A stretch of DNA of 64,000 bases from the NCBI GenBank assembly GCA_033980235.1, contig CM067072.1, positions 15,999,047 to 16,063,046 of the forward strand. Direction: 5' to 3'. The position numbers were made by a program, and so were the translations under genes. Numbering within the stretch: the stretch's first letter is position 1; each line of letters starts with the position of its first letter. Of the stretch, positions 54,196-64,000 are shown piece after piece. Origin of the DNA: Diadema setosum. Its lineage: Eukaryota > Echinodermata > Echinoidea > Diadematoida > Diadematidae. The notes beneath the pieces are model-generated. The model saw nothing but the letters and a program-made list of their open reading frames with translations. It had not been told where the DNA came from and ran no database searches.

Positions 54196-55442
54196 ATCAT
54201 TACTTATGTTATATTCGTCACTGATATTGCCATATCTTAATTATGGTGTTTTAGTTTGGGGCAACACTCACCAGAACCTACTGGATAGAGTGTTCCTTCT
54301 ACAAAAGAAAGCTCTCCGTGTCATCAGTTATCCTTTCATACCCTCCCACTCAAATATGTTATTTGCCGCAAATAAGCTGCTAAAAATTAAAGATTTGTAT
54401 TTATTTAATTTGGGGCAATTTATGTATACGTACAGCAACAACTCACTCCCCTCCATTTTCGATTCTATGTTTCAAAGAAATCAATCATTCCATGACTATC
54501 CCACTCGACGTTCCAATGAATTTCACTTACCTCTCTTACGAACGATTCTTGCTAAGAACACACTTATTTATACTGGCCCAACGTATTGGAATTTTCTGAA
54601 TAATGACATAAGAAATTCACCTTCTATATTTTCATTTAAAAGGAGATTAAAGCTGTTTCTATTGCAATGTTATGTTCCTACAGAAGTGAATCAGCCTAAT
54701 GGCTCATTTTAATTTTTTTCCGAAGAATTTTGATTACCAATAATAATTATACTCTCACATATTTTCTCGTCCCTGTTGTCCTGAGACTCTTACTGAGTAG
54801 ATTCAATTCTACTTGTAGTACTCCCGCATCTATTTCTCTCTATTTTTCCATATTTATGTATCCCTTCCTCGCATCCCAATATTTTTTCGACATAGTTCTG
54901 TCGAGGATCGCTGGATCTGTTTTTCCTTTCTGTCCGCTGTATTGTCTTCCTATTATGTCAACCTTGTCTCGTTCTGTCTTGTATTGAAGTCCTCTTTCAT
55001 TAGTTTTGTCGTCTCAGTCTCGTTTAATGTTCATTCGCCTGTGTATGTGTGTCTGTCCGTTACTCTGTCTTCTTATTGGGCTTCCAGACCTTTTTTTTTT
55101 TTAATCTGACTTTATTCCCGATCTTTTTTCCCCTTTTTGCATCAGTTCATTTTCTATTGACATTCTGTACCTGAGGGGCCCACATTCTACAAGCATTGCC
55201 TTTTTAGTGGGTCCCTCCATTTTTCGATATTTTGTGTAATGTTATATCGTCTATATCACTTCAGTCAATTTTCATTACAACATTATTTGTTACCCCAAGG
55301 TTCCACAATTATGTTCTCTTTTCAATTTTACTTTGTTTTGATTATGTAACCTTATTCTCTGTTACCAATGAAAATGAAATGTTTATGTTCTTTTCGAAAA
55401 ATGAAATAAAGTTTGAATTGAATTGAATTGAATTGAATTGAA
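54196..55442 (+). pseudogene. 5'-truncated LINE (L2/CR1-like): reverse-transcriptase C-terminus, 3' UTR and (GAATT)n tail
   Basis: An open frame to 54712 encodes LLMLYSSLILPYLNYGVLVW, LLQKKALRVI, RRSNEFHLPLLRT and GPTYWNFLNNDIRNSPS, the C-terminal reverse-transcriptase and post-RT region of non-LTR elements. About 700 bases of T-rich 3' sequence follow, ending in five GAATT units. Start is truncated, as target-primed reverse transcription often leaves it. The frame is intact over about 170 codons, suggesting a young insertion. Confidence 0.88.
55415..55442 (+). repeat. (GAATT)n LINE tail
   Basis: Five and a half perfect units at the LINE 3' end, directly followed by the inverted end of the host element. 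Confidence 0.9.
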
Positions 55443-55470
55443 TTTGTGGGTGTCGGTCTCGTGACGTGCA

Positions 55471-56320
55471 GTAAATACAGTATACCTTTGCATGAGTCGA
55501 AATCAAGTTTGCAAGCTTTGTCAACCTTGCAAAGTGTGCATTGTTATTCTTGGTTATTCTACGAAATTGCATAATAGTTTATTATATTCTTTATGATCCT
55601 TATATCATGTATTTCTTACAAGATGATAAAACAATAATTGTGTAATGCATATGCTTAGTATTTTGTTTCAATTTTTGTTGGATTGACATGAATGACATGT
55701 TGAATTTGATTGAATTGAAGTCCTTTGGGACATGAGAAATGTGACTTTCGCAAAGTATATATTTTTGATGATTATCATTTTCAGAACTCACACGACTTTT
55801 GACATAAAAAAGCAAACAAACTTCACACCGTGGAAATTATGATGTGTGCATTTAATTTGTTTATTCATGTCTTTATTCCACGTGATGAGGAATTGTATTC
55901 ACATCCCCGTATATTCATTATTTCTCTTCATGGAATGAGAATGCAATGCGCGAATGTGCTAAAAAACATGTCATTCAGACCTAAATTTATCAGTTTGTAG
56001 TTGATATATCACGCACAAAAGCTACGACGGCCTATTTTCTTTGACATATTATATCCGGAATTCAACTCTGAAACGGCGGCTCATCCGAATAGATGGGGGG
56101 GGGGGGGGAGAAGGTGAATATCAGGGCTTTAAAGCTTCTCTTAGGAGATTTTCGGCTCATTCAGACTTACTGCAGATGAACGGGTCCTTCAATAATTCTC
56201 AGAAAATAAGCAAGTGGCAGAAATAATTCCCATTGGTAAGTTTGAAAATTCCTGAAAGTTTTAAAAGTTTGAAAGACGACTTCAAAACTATAGCAATGTA
56301 TAGGGCATAACAAACGGGGA
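55471..56320. other. No gene recognised
   Basis: AT-rich with a G run at about 56096-56109. No conserved peptide. Confidence 0.5.
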
Positions 56321-56480
56321 AAATAACTGGGTCAATTCATATCACGAAATAACTAAGAGTATCTTAATCAAAATAACTGGGTCAATTCATATTACGAAAT
56401 AACTAAGAGTATCTTAATCAAAATAACTGGGTCAATGCATATTACGAAATAACTAAGAGTATCTTAATAAAAATAACCGA
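56321..56480. repeat. 50-bp tandem repeat, three full copies
   Basis: Units start exactly at 56321, 56371 and 56421 (AAATAACTGGGTCAAT and onward), with a partial fourth at 56471. One to two substitutions between units. Confidence 0.93.
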
Positions 56481-58952
56481 CCCAGTTGTTACATCACGAC
56501 GGGTCAAGTAAAGGCTTTAAAAAGATAACAATATACAAACCCTGATACAGTTATCAATCTGATATGACTAGGACAGTATTATAAGCGTAGCATATCTCTT
56601 GGCTCTGCCGCTATCATGCGAACAGCACGGGTAGTTCCCATGACAGAGAACTAACCTCTATTAACAGAATGATTAATTACCCGTAAACTGAGGAAAAAGA
56701 GAGCAATTCGAGCCAGGTCAACCTTTACGTAACATAACTGGCGGTGTCATATTCATATCAAGTAACATGTGATTGTGTCTTACGTAAACAAAATTTACCA
56801 AATGAACAGGAAAATAAGTAGGGTGCAAGACTAAAGTTGTCTTCCAGTGAGGAATCTCTTTTGATAGACCTCGCTATACCTGCACACTGATCCTATTTCA
56901 ACACAGTTTGGTCTAACGTGCCTCTGAAATAATATTGTATAGCAACTCGTATGTGTAAAGCATTTCAGATACTCTAAACGAACTGGTGATCGTATGAATC
57001 TAAGCACATAATTATAGACAATCATGATAGGGAAAAACAAAAATGTTGAGAGAGATGCCATATGGTATTTACAGAAACTTTTAAAAAGTCATCAATCTTG
57101 TACGGAATCTTTAATTTTCTTTTTCAGTTTCTGCTGAATCCACATACTATTTCTATGCTTAGAAATACTTCCGTTTTATGAATAAACATCGCAGTGTACA
57201 CCAGTCCAGCACATACCCATATCATAGACATGCTCGCGCATCCACACCCACAAACAAATTGAGATGTTGAGAACTATATGGGCTTGTTTTTACAGGAAAC
57301 AAGCAAAGCCATGGAGACTATCGTTACACTCTTATCTTTGTATTTCTTTTATTTCATCTGCATAAACTAAACAAGGATTTTAATGAATTATGCATATTCA
57401 CAAAAAAGAGTTGCAACGAAGTTGAACAACCTGGACATTCAAGTATAACTGTCATTTTACTATTTTGTAGCAACATCTCAATTTCAGTGCGACAAAACAA
57501 AAAGATTTCGAGAATTATGATTGCATCAACAAATTCAATATGGTTTCATGATACTGATGTCTTAATACAATCTGATTATGTGGGCCGGATGTTCATATCC
57601 ACTACAATGAATGTGTGTAATGGTCATAACGGGTAATGCTGCAGACGTGATGTTCAGTTTTGTTTTCTCTTCAATGTTCTAAACTATTCGGACTCTATCC
57701 GAATCAAAGTGACATAGGAAACGGTGACTCAATGAGACATAGCAGAAGCATATCACAGCTGTGACTTTTGTTTTTTTTTTTTGGTATAGTCTCTTTTCTC
57801 CCCATATAATACAAGACATGACATCTTCCATAATACACAGACAATACAGAGAAGCGACCTATAAGAACAGTATATGAATAAATAACAAATCATCCTAACA
57901 AGAAACAACGGAATAGACACGCCGGGATGTACTATATGTTTCTTTGTTTGAAGAATGACTTTCATTATCAATACAATCGATGAGTCTGGCAACATCTAAA
58001 TCTTAAAACATCCCAAAATATACAATCGCCGTACAAATACAAAAAGAAAGGAAAGCTTTTATCGCAGTTCCAACGGGTCGTCAGCAGCACACCAGGGATC
58101 ACCAGTATTTCAGCCTTAAATACTGGACACCTCCCCCTGGCTGGCTGGTCAGTGCTGCTTTTGGATTCGCCATACAACACCCCCATCCACTTACATCTTC
58201 CCACAATTTCCAAACAATTCCTCAATACTCATAAGAGTTATGAGTACGGTATCCACTTCACAATCACTGATATAGAGTGGATAGTACTGGTTAATGTCGC
58301 TGGGTAGAAGGATATATTTAGCTGCGCAATAACGTAAATGAGATGATGTGTATGCAGGAAATATTCTACAGAGTTCACTTTGGAACGTGTCCATTGTACG
58401 TAAAATAAGATGGTGTCATATTTGTAAAAGAATTACAAGCTATAGGATGAATTTGTAGACTTCTGTGGTGTGTAATTATTAATCACTGATCATCAATACG
58501 CAGGGAGATTAAACGTTACAAAGAAAAGAATGCTCAAACTTTCTTGATTTTGTTGTTATCTTTCCTGTACTTTTCCTTTTCTTCAAACTAACTACTTCTG
58601 ACAACCTACTGAACGGAAACGAGAACATTATTTTTTCTGCCAAATATTAGAAATTCATACATATCTTATGGATAACAACGAACCGTTCGTTTCTGGTACG
58701 ACTGGCTCAAAATATCACTGTAAGAGAAATTACTGATCAAAATGTGTTGGGTAAAAGCTGTCATATAAAAATCCTAACTGTATGTCTTTTTTTTTTCTTC
58801 ATACATCAGGATTTTGATAGCAGGATTTTGATGGCCACAAGGCCTTAAATCAAACAGTGTGAGTCTTTTCTACCTCCTATTGCGTTGATAAGCCATCCTT
58901 CCCATGATAAGCCGTCTAGCGGAATAAGGCGGTAAGTGATACACATTAAAGT
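56481..58952. other. No gene recognised; 3' flank of the membrane protein gene
   Basis: AT-rich; the part adjoining 58952 probably holds the 3' UTR. No clear AATAAA on the minus strand was found close to the stop. Confidence 0.45.
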
Positions 58953-59598
58953 TCACTTTGACACCATAGGCCCTGATTCACTGTGATTTTCAATGCATCC
59001 AACAATGTTATCGTGTTCATCGTTATAATGGGAGCCACCTCGTACATTGCCCTGCATGTCTATGTAGCTTTCAGGTGAAGTGCTGTCCTCGCTGATACTC
59101 TCGTTCTGTGACCACAGTTTTCTCTTGTTCTGGAGGGTCAGTCTACCATTGTTCCGTGTGAGGATGGCGTGGAGACCACTGGGTGGGGCTGGCGTTGTCG
59201 GGAGCAGTGGCGGCGGGGGGAACTTAAAATGCGCCAGTTTGGGGGCGGTGCTCGGCTTCTTCGCACGAGCGGGAGCGACGGGCTGAAGTGCGGCTGCGGC
59301 GCGCGTTGATGACACGAACTCCTCCGTCTGATGCCGATCGCGATCCGTGCATGCCACGTTTGTCGGAGTGGTAGCGCTCGAGTGGTTGTTGGATGGCGAG
59401 GTGCATTGCGTAAGCTGAGATGGGGTGGGCGGGAGCGCCATGTGGGCCCTGGAGGATTTGGAGGCGAGGAGAGGCTCCGTACTGACGGTGGAGTTCGAGC
59501 GGCATGGAGACGGGATCGGTGAGTTACCACCAGTCATTGGAACGTAGAGCGACGGGCAAACGACCCGAGCATCCATGACCGGCTGTCGACGCTTCATT
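58953..59598 (-). CDS. Cytoplasmic-tail exon with stop codon
   Basis: It begins after a TGTCCAG acceptor at 59600-59599 and runs open to TGA at 58955-58953. Reading upstream of the acceptor in the same frame also stays open, so an alternative start near 59640 is possible, but the splice join to the helix exon keeps frame and gives a classic stop-transfer sequence. Confidence 0.82.
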
Positions 59599-62500
59599 CT
59601 GGACATTTCAGAGTGACAAAACAAAATGTTCAGATTTGACATGCAGATTCACATCTTTGTGAAATGAAAAAAAAAAAACAAACCCAAAACAGCAGCAACA
59701 ACAACATCATCATTATCATCACCATCATCATCATCATCAACAAAACGCTTAACAAATCTCACAGCGACAGTTTAAACACAGTCCTAACACGAATAAAACA
59801 AATATCTGATATATAAAAGATCCGTGAAATGCCTTAAAATTCCAGGCAAAAAAAAAGAAAAAAGAAGAAGCTATGTCCAAAATTGTAAAACTCTTGCCCT
59901 CTATCCTTCAGAAAAGAAAATATCAGAATTCGAAAAAAAATCATTTTCATGAAAAGCGCACATTCCATCGAGTGACATATGTTGCGAGTCCATTCCCTCT
60001 GCTTTCTGAAAGAGGTAAGTCAAGTGCTTTCTCATTCTGCTCGAAATTGTGAAAACATGTTGAATATCTTCTATACAGTTCCTTTATAGTTTTGTCCAGA
60101 ACGACGTCACGAAGTGTAGTAGTCTCCATTTCCGGCGAGATGACGGGAACAAAACTTCAAAAATTTAAAACATTTTGAACGGATTGTCCGATTTTCTTCA
60201 ACGTGTCACTGATATGTTTAATTAATATTGCTGCCTTTACTTAATCCGCATTTATAATTAGGCTTTGGTCTCCTTTAATGACTATTGAATTATCACGCAA
60301 AGGCGGCATTTCAATCTTGTTCGTTATCGTTGGGGGTATAAAAAGCATAGGATTGACAACCACGATGGAATTTTCATGCGACAACGTACAGTTACAGTAT
60401 TCTCATACGGGGGGGGGGGGGGGGGGGGAGGCAAAAGTTGTAACTAACGGAAATCAGACAGATTATGATTGTGGTTAGGAAACGAGCCCGTCGAGTTGTA
60501 TTGAGAACTGACCGAAAGAATATGATCATGAAGATAAAGACAGCGATGCCGATAACAACAAGAGCCGATCCGATACCGATCACGGTATAAGAATGCACGG
60601 CGGTTGAGGTGTAAGCACCTGTCCGAGGAAAAGACAAGAACATAAGATACGAATGCGGCTATCATGGTATTTGCAAGGAAAAAAAATACATATGGTGGTC
60701 AACACTTCGACTAACCAAATCATAAACATTGGCTATTGTGGTAAACGCCTCATCGAGACATTAACTAATGTGAGAATGAAACGCGAAATGTGCTTGAAAC
60801 GCCCTATGTGCTCAAGACATCATGTATAGGTGACATTATTATATAGAATGATGTTCGCTATTCCGATGGTATGTTAATCCGAAATGCAATAGAATTCGTT
60901 ATTCCAAGAGTCATCATTCCCCCACATATAAATTTTGCATGTCTGCATGATCGTTAATCCGAGCATTTATGATATCATTCTGAAGGTTCATACTATTCTG
61001 AAAGTTCAAATATTCTAAAGGTTCGTTAGACTGAAAATCAGATAAGATTCGTTATCCCGTCCGTTCGTCAATCCGAAATCAAAATAAAGTTCGTTATTGG
61101 AATATTCGTTTATCCAAAATGAAAAAGTTGCTAAATGAGTTTGGCATTCCAAAGATTCATTAATTCGCAAAAGAGAGGGAGAGAGAGATGCGTATAATTA
61201 TGCACAACGAACCTACGGAATTACGAACCTTATTTCGTTTTCGGATTAACGAACCTTCGGCCAACGAACCCTATTTCATTTTCGGAATAACAATCCAGCG
61301 GAATAGTGAACCTCCGGAATAACGAACTGTGACCGAAATAAACACGAGGTCACTTAATTGAGGATATCTATAATTCAAGCCAAAATGATCGAACATTCAT
61401 TGTCATAGTATACACAAGGTAGGTCTAAGCGTTGTAGATTAGGAAGCAACTTGCGTGTTGGAAGAGAGGGAAGCAAAGGTTCATAGGAAAAGAAGAAGAA
61501 GAAAAAAAAGGGGGGGGGGGTGGAGACAGAAGAAAAAAAAAGAAAAAGAAAATTCCCCTCGTTTCAGTCATCACGTTTATGTTCTTATTAATGAGCTAGA
61601 AATACGTGTAAACATTTCAGTTATTGATCACCATTTTGTCATAAATTCGCAGAGAAAAAAAAAAACTCCACCAAAACCTGAAGAGTTTTCAACAGTCGGT
61701 AAACAATGTACAAAGTAGCATATTATTTTAAATCGTCTACTGGTTGTGGACTGGTCGTAATGCAATCATGCAGCGAGGATCGAAATCGTTATATTACGAC
61801 CTATGACGTCACGTAAGGTAATGTAATTCCAGAATGAGGGAGCTTTAGATTTTTGCGAAGCGAAAATCGCATGCGCAAAATTGCTTATCAAAATCGATCT
61901 ATTTATATCTCGCGTCGTCTGAGTTTTCACTAAGCCTTCTGGGCTATTTTTGCGTCCGCTCAATTCACGATGCAGAGGGCGCCATTTTAATTTTTTTGTA
62001 GGTTGCGTTCTCGCGTAATCAAAAGCGACTTTGCAACACGACGCAGGGAAAGAGGAGAAAGGCCAATGCAATCGTTGTCTTAACCGTCCGCGAGTGTCCG
62101 CGTCGCAAATCTAAAGCTCCTATCGTCCGGCTGACGACGCGGCGAGAATGAAACGATGTATATTTATGCGCATTTTATAACATAGCAAATATTGCCTTGC
62201 CTGTTAATGTAATAATTACAACATTTGACAATCCCTTGGGAGTTTTCTATTTTCCCTGGATGCAAAATAAAAAATATCGTAATATCTTTGGTAAATATCA
62301 CTTCCGAGATAATGTCAAGTTCTATAACACCTCTAAAAAGGCAGTATTATGTATAATGTGGTAAGAATGACAGATTTACTTGACAATGCATCGCAGGGAA
62401 GTTGATGCAAGTTCCACCTGCCGTGTTCGTTACACGTCCATGAAGTGGAACTCGGGCCATCGTTGCACGAAACGATGATGACGTCATTGTAGGCGTACCG

Positions 62501-63479
62501 GCTCTTCGGCGACACGAAGTGAGCCCCCTGTGGGGGAGTTGCGGGTAAGGTGCAATCTACGACTGTGCGAATAGAAAATTGTATTTTATTTTTGACAGTT
62601 ATCATGTAGTCAATTTGTTAGAATGAAGCTTTTTGTGTTTTTGTTCGACTGCGATTATGGGCGTATGACATTTTCATTATGCCAGAATCGTACAGATTTG
62701 CCTTTTCTGCGACCTTCGACAAAATAATGTATTTTTCCAAATTCGGAAATGCATTAACCTTGTTTACATTATGTTTTTCCGGCAGTTGAAGGTTTTTGCT
62801 GAAATAAAAGATGTACTTAATCTCCTCTATTGTTTGTCATGGAGAGGCCTATACGTTGAGGAGGATTTGGTCAATGTGGTTTAGCCATGCATCATTTCCA
62901 TAATTTGACGTGGGCAGAATAAAAAAACAAACAAAACAAAATGGCATAATATCTCAAACATTGAAAACGTGAGAAATAAGTTTTAGAAATTTACAGATGC
63001 TGCACAGCAAAAGAGCTTCTTAAGCTACCACTGTGAAAAGACTTTATGAACTTAAACCAACTAATTAATGTCCTCGAAGTCAGGTAGAAAGTTGGTCAAT
63101 CAAACCTAAAATGCTGTCCCACAAAATGGTGCGTCACTCACAATACATTATATCACGTCCGCCCTTTTGATGAGTTAACAAACTTTGAATTGCACTGTTC
63201 TAAATATCTTCATTGTCATGATTTTTACCAATACAGCTGGTTCATTTCTAGGAACGTAATTGGTGATGGTTATCCACAATTAATATGCGTGTCATGCAAG
63301 GCAAAATCTTCCTCCAAGACCAAAAACAGTTGGTCTAATTTTAAATATTACGTCTGTACTGTCTAGGTACGTACCTTCGTTGCAAAGAGCTCCTTTGTAA
63401 CCCGGATGACAGATGCAATGAAACGTCTCGGCAGAGTCTACACAAATCCCATGGCGACAAGGGTTTGGCGCGCATAGAA
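58953..63479 (-). CDS. EGF-sushi single-pass membrane protein (3' part of gene; 5' end outside window)
   Basis: Four coding exons, all phase compatible: 63479-63375, 62562-62380, 60618-60513, 59598-58953. In order they encode an EGF module with six cysteines, one sushi/CCP module, a short spacer, a transmembrane helix of about 22-25 hydrophobic residues, a basic stop-transfer motif (RMKRRQ) and a 214-residue cytoplasmic tail. The tail is Ser/Thr/Pro-rich with a proline cluster (about 59200-59222) and a YIDM motif (Tyr codon 59066-59064) that fits the YxxM consensus for SH2 binding of PI3-kinase p85. The phase 1-1 EGF and sushi exons are typical shuffled extracellular modules. The layout suggests an adhesion or signalling receptor. 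I recognise no named orthologue; more extracellular modules probably lie upstream beyond 64000. Confidence 0.8.
59980..60278. mobile_element. MITE-like repeat, copy 2 (see 2080-2370)
   Basis: Same order of shared words as copy 1, ending CTCCTTTAA. It lies in the intron between the helix and tail exons of the membrane protein gene. Confidence 0.7.
60410..60430. repeat. G homopolymer tract
   Basis: About 20 consecutive G with one A near the end, about 85 bases past the helix exon donor within the intron. Confidence 0.85.
60513..60618 (-). CDS. Transmembrane-segment exon
   Basis: A 106-nt exon (phase 1 in, 2 out) with a GACAG acceptor and GTCAGT donor. It encodes a short Ser/Thr spacer, then a helix rich in Ile, Val, Gly, Ala and Phe. 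The Arg at the end is completed by the next exon and starts the basic cluster. Confidence 0.82.
60852..61330. mobile_element. Pogo-like repeat, TTCGCTATTCCGAAG family, copy 2
   Basis: Many short inverse-paired words (TTCGTTAATCCGAA, TTCGGATTAACGAACC, GGAATAACGAAC). Start GTTCGCTATTCCGATGG is inverse to the end CCGGAATAACGAAC. Contains a GA-rich tract near 61173. Confidence 0.7.
61838..62120. mobile_element. MITE with GGAGCTTTAGATTT ends
   Basis: GGGAGCTTTAGATTTTTGCG at the left and its inverse AAATCTAAAGCTCC at the right, about 283 bases. Internal GCGAAGCGAAAATCGCATGC is partly palindromic. Lies in the intron between the helix and sushi exons. Confidence 0.75.
62380..62562 (-). CDS. Sushi/CCP domain exon
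   Basis: A 183-nt phase 1-1 exon with a CACAG acceptor and GTAAAT donor. It encodes one CCP module with four cysteines (DCTLP, VSCNDG, WTCNEHGRW, PCDAL) and the conserved tryptophan. Confidence 0.85.
62563..63374. other. Intron between sushi and EGF exons
   Basis: AT-rich, no further exon-like peptide seen on the minus strand. Confidence 0.5.
63375..63479 (-). CDS. EGF-like domain exon
   Basis: A 105-nt phase 1-1 exon with a CATAG acceptor and GTACGT donor. It encodes one EGF module: CxxNPCRHGICVD, then FHCICHPGYKGALC. The Gly/Tyr between the last cysteines is as usual. Confidence 0.85.
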
Positions 63480-64000
63480 CTATGGATAAAATCAAGAATC
63501 AGTTATCAAATACATACAGTGAAGAGAAAAAAAAAAATGACGACAACGAACAGACGGTTAAACCAGTATTAAATCAAAACATTGTATTGTCCATACACAT
63601 GCACACCCATCGCCACATCACTGTATTAACGTTCCCATTCTTTCTCGCTATTAAGTATAATGACTAAAATTGGACCGCACTTACCAAAACTCTGTATCCC
63701 TAACTACACGATTGTTGCTTTACGTACAAGGGCAAAAGTAAACCTAGATAATTCTGTGCGACTACGGGAAAGTCAAGACAATTTCGGGTAATGACTTCCT
63801 TATTTGGACGAGATTGATTTAGGCAATCGACATGATTCTAACCAAAACGTTGTAATTTCAAACCAGGCGCAATCAATCTCTTAGAAGATTTCGTTGTCAC
63901 TTCAAATTTTACTGCTTTCTAAAAGTGAAGCAGAATAATGTCAAGAGTAGAAAACACTACCGGACAGCAATGATAGTTATGATGCAAGGAGCATATTGAA
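63480..64000. other. Intron upstream of the EGF exon; window end
   Basis: No further module exon is recognisable. The 5' part of the membrane protein gene must lie beyond 64000. Confidence 0.5.

Larger units (their letters stand above)
53911..55470. mobile_element. Inverted-repeat element interrupted by a LINE
   Basis: Left end CCCACGAGACTGACACCCAC; right end GTGGGTGTCGGTCTCGTG is its inverse. The left part carries a degenerate tandem of about 16-17 bases (ACTCRTGGGCTGTATG, 54085-54200). The middle is the LINE at about 54196-55442. Confidence 0.75.

Noticed and set aside
56321..56480. CRISPR-like array
   Set aside because: The repeats are contiguous 50-bp units with no variable spacers, in a eukaryotic genome.
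59080..59530. 130- and 93-codon frames overlapping the tail exon
   Set aside because: Arg/Pro/His-rich alternative frames of the GC-rich tail exon; the splice-consistent frame is the one reported.

Overview
The window is animal genomic DNA. Protein-coding sequence is confined to exons with GT-AG introns, all on the minus strand, and most of the rest is transposon remains and simple repeats. The mix fits a marine invertebrate deuterostome, most likely an echinoderm: a chloride-type animal alpha-amylase with an extra C-terminal domain, a ZRANB2 orthologue, L2/CR1-like LINE fragments with a GAATT tail, a tRNA-derived SINE, and dense TTAA/TA/8-bp-target MITEs. The species cannot be fixed from sequence alone.

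Genes. (1) ZRANB2 lies at 28429-36936, minus strand. Eight coding exons join without a frame break into 315 codons: two RanBP2-type zinc fingers, an acidic stretch and an RS-rich tail. (2) A secreted alpha-amylase lies at 41387-49620 (coding), minus strand. Four coding exons give 726 codons; a probable non-coding first exon and TATA box lie near 52271-52352. All three GH13 catalytic residues and the chloride ligands are present, and about 195 residues are added beyond the usual animal core. (3) The 3' end of a single-pass membrane protein gene lies at 58953-63479, minus strand: EGF domain, sushi/CCP domain, transmembrane helix, and a 214-residue proline-rich tail with a YxxM motif. Its 5' exons lie beyond position 64000. 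The three genes share a strand but show no functional link.

Layout. 1-28 kb has no recognisable cellular gene. It holds a SINE (about 4.9 kb), a pogo-like MITE (5.3 kb), a hAT-type element with an 8-bp target duplication (10.9-12.1 kb), several palindromic MITEs, an inverted pair of piggyBac-like MITEs (21.4-23.4 kb), a 1-kb near-perfect palindrome (24.07-25.10 kb) and a GATA/GACA satellite (25.55-26.16 kb). 28-37 kb is ZRANB2; its first intron carries two head-to-tail copies of one transposon, one of them interrupted by another element at a TTAA site. 37-38.6 kb holds a terminal-inverted-repeat element just upstream of ZRANB2 and a decayed LINE. 41-52 kb is the amylase gene; its introns hold a 2-kb hAT-like element with a nested MITE, and LINE and pogo-like remains. 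53.9-55.5 kb is a LINE 3' end inserted into a palindromic element. 59-63.5 kb is the membrane protein gene.

No prokaryote-type feature (operon, CRISPR, Shine-Dalgarno site) and no free-standing tRNA or rRNA gene was found. Exon borders were set by reading splice consensus, frame and phase by eye, and every junction reported keeps frame. Transposon superfamily names rest on terminal repeats and target duplications, not on a database search.
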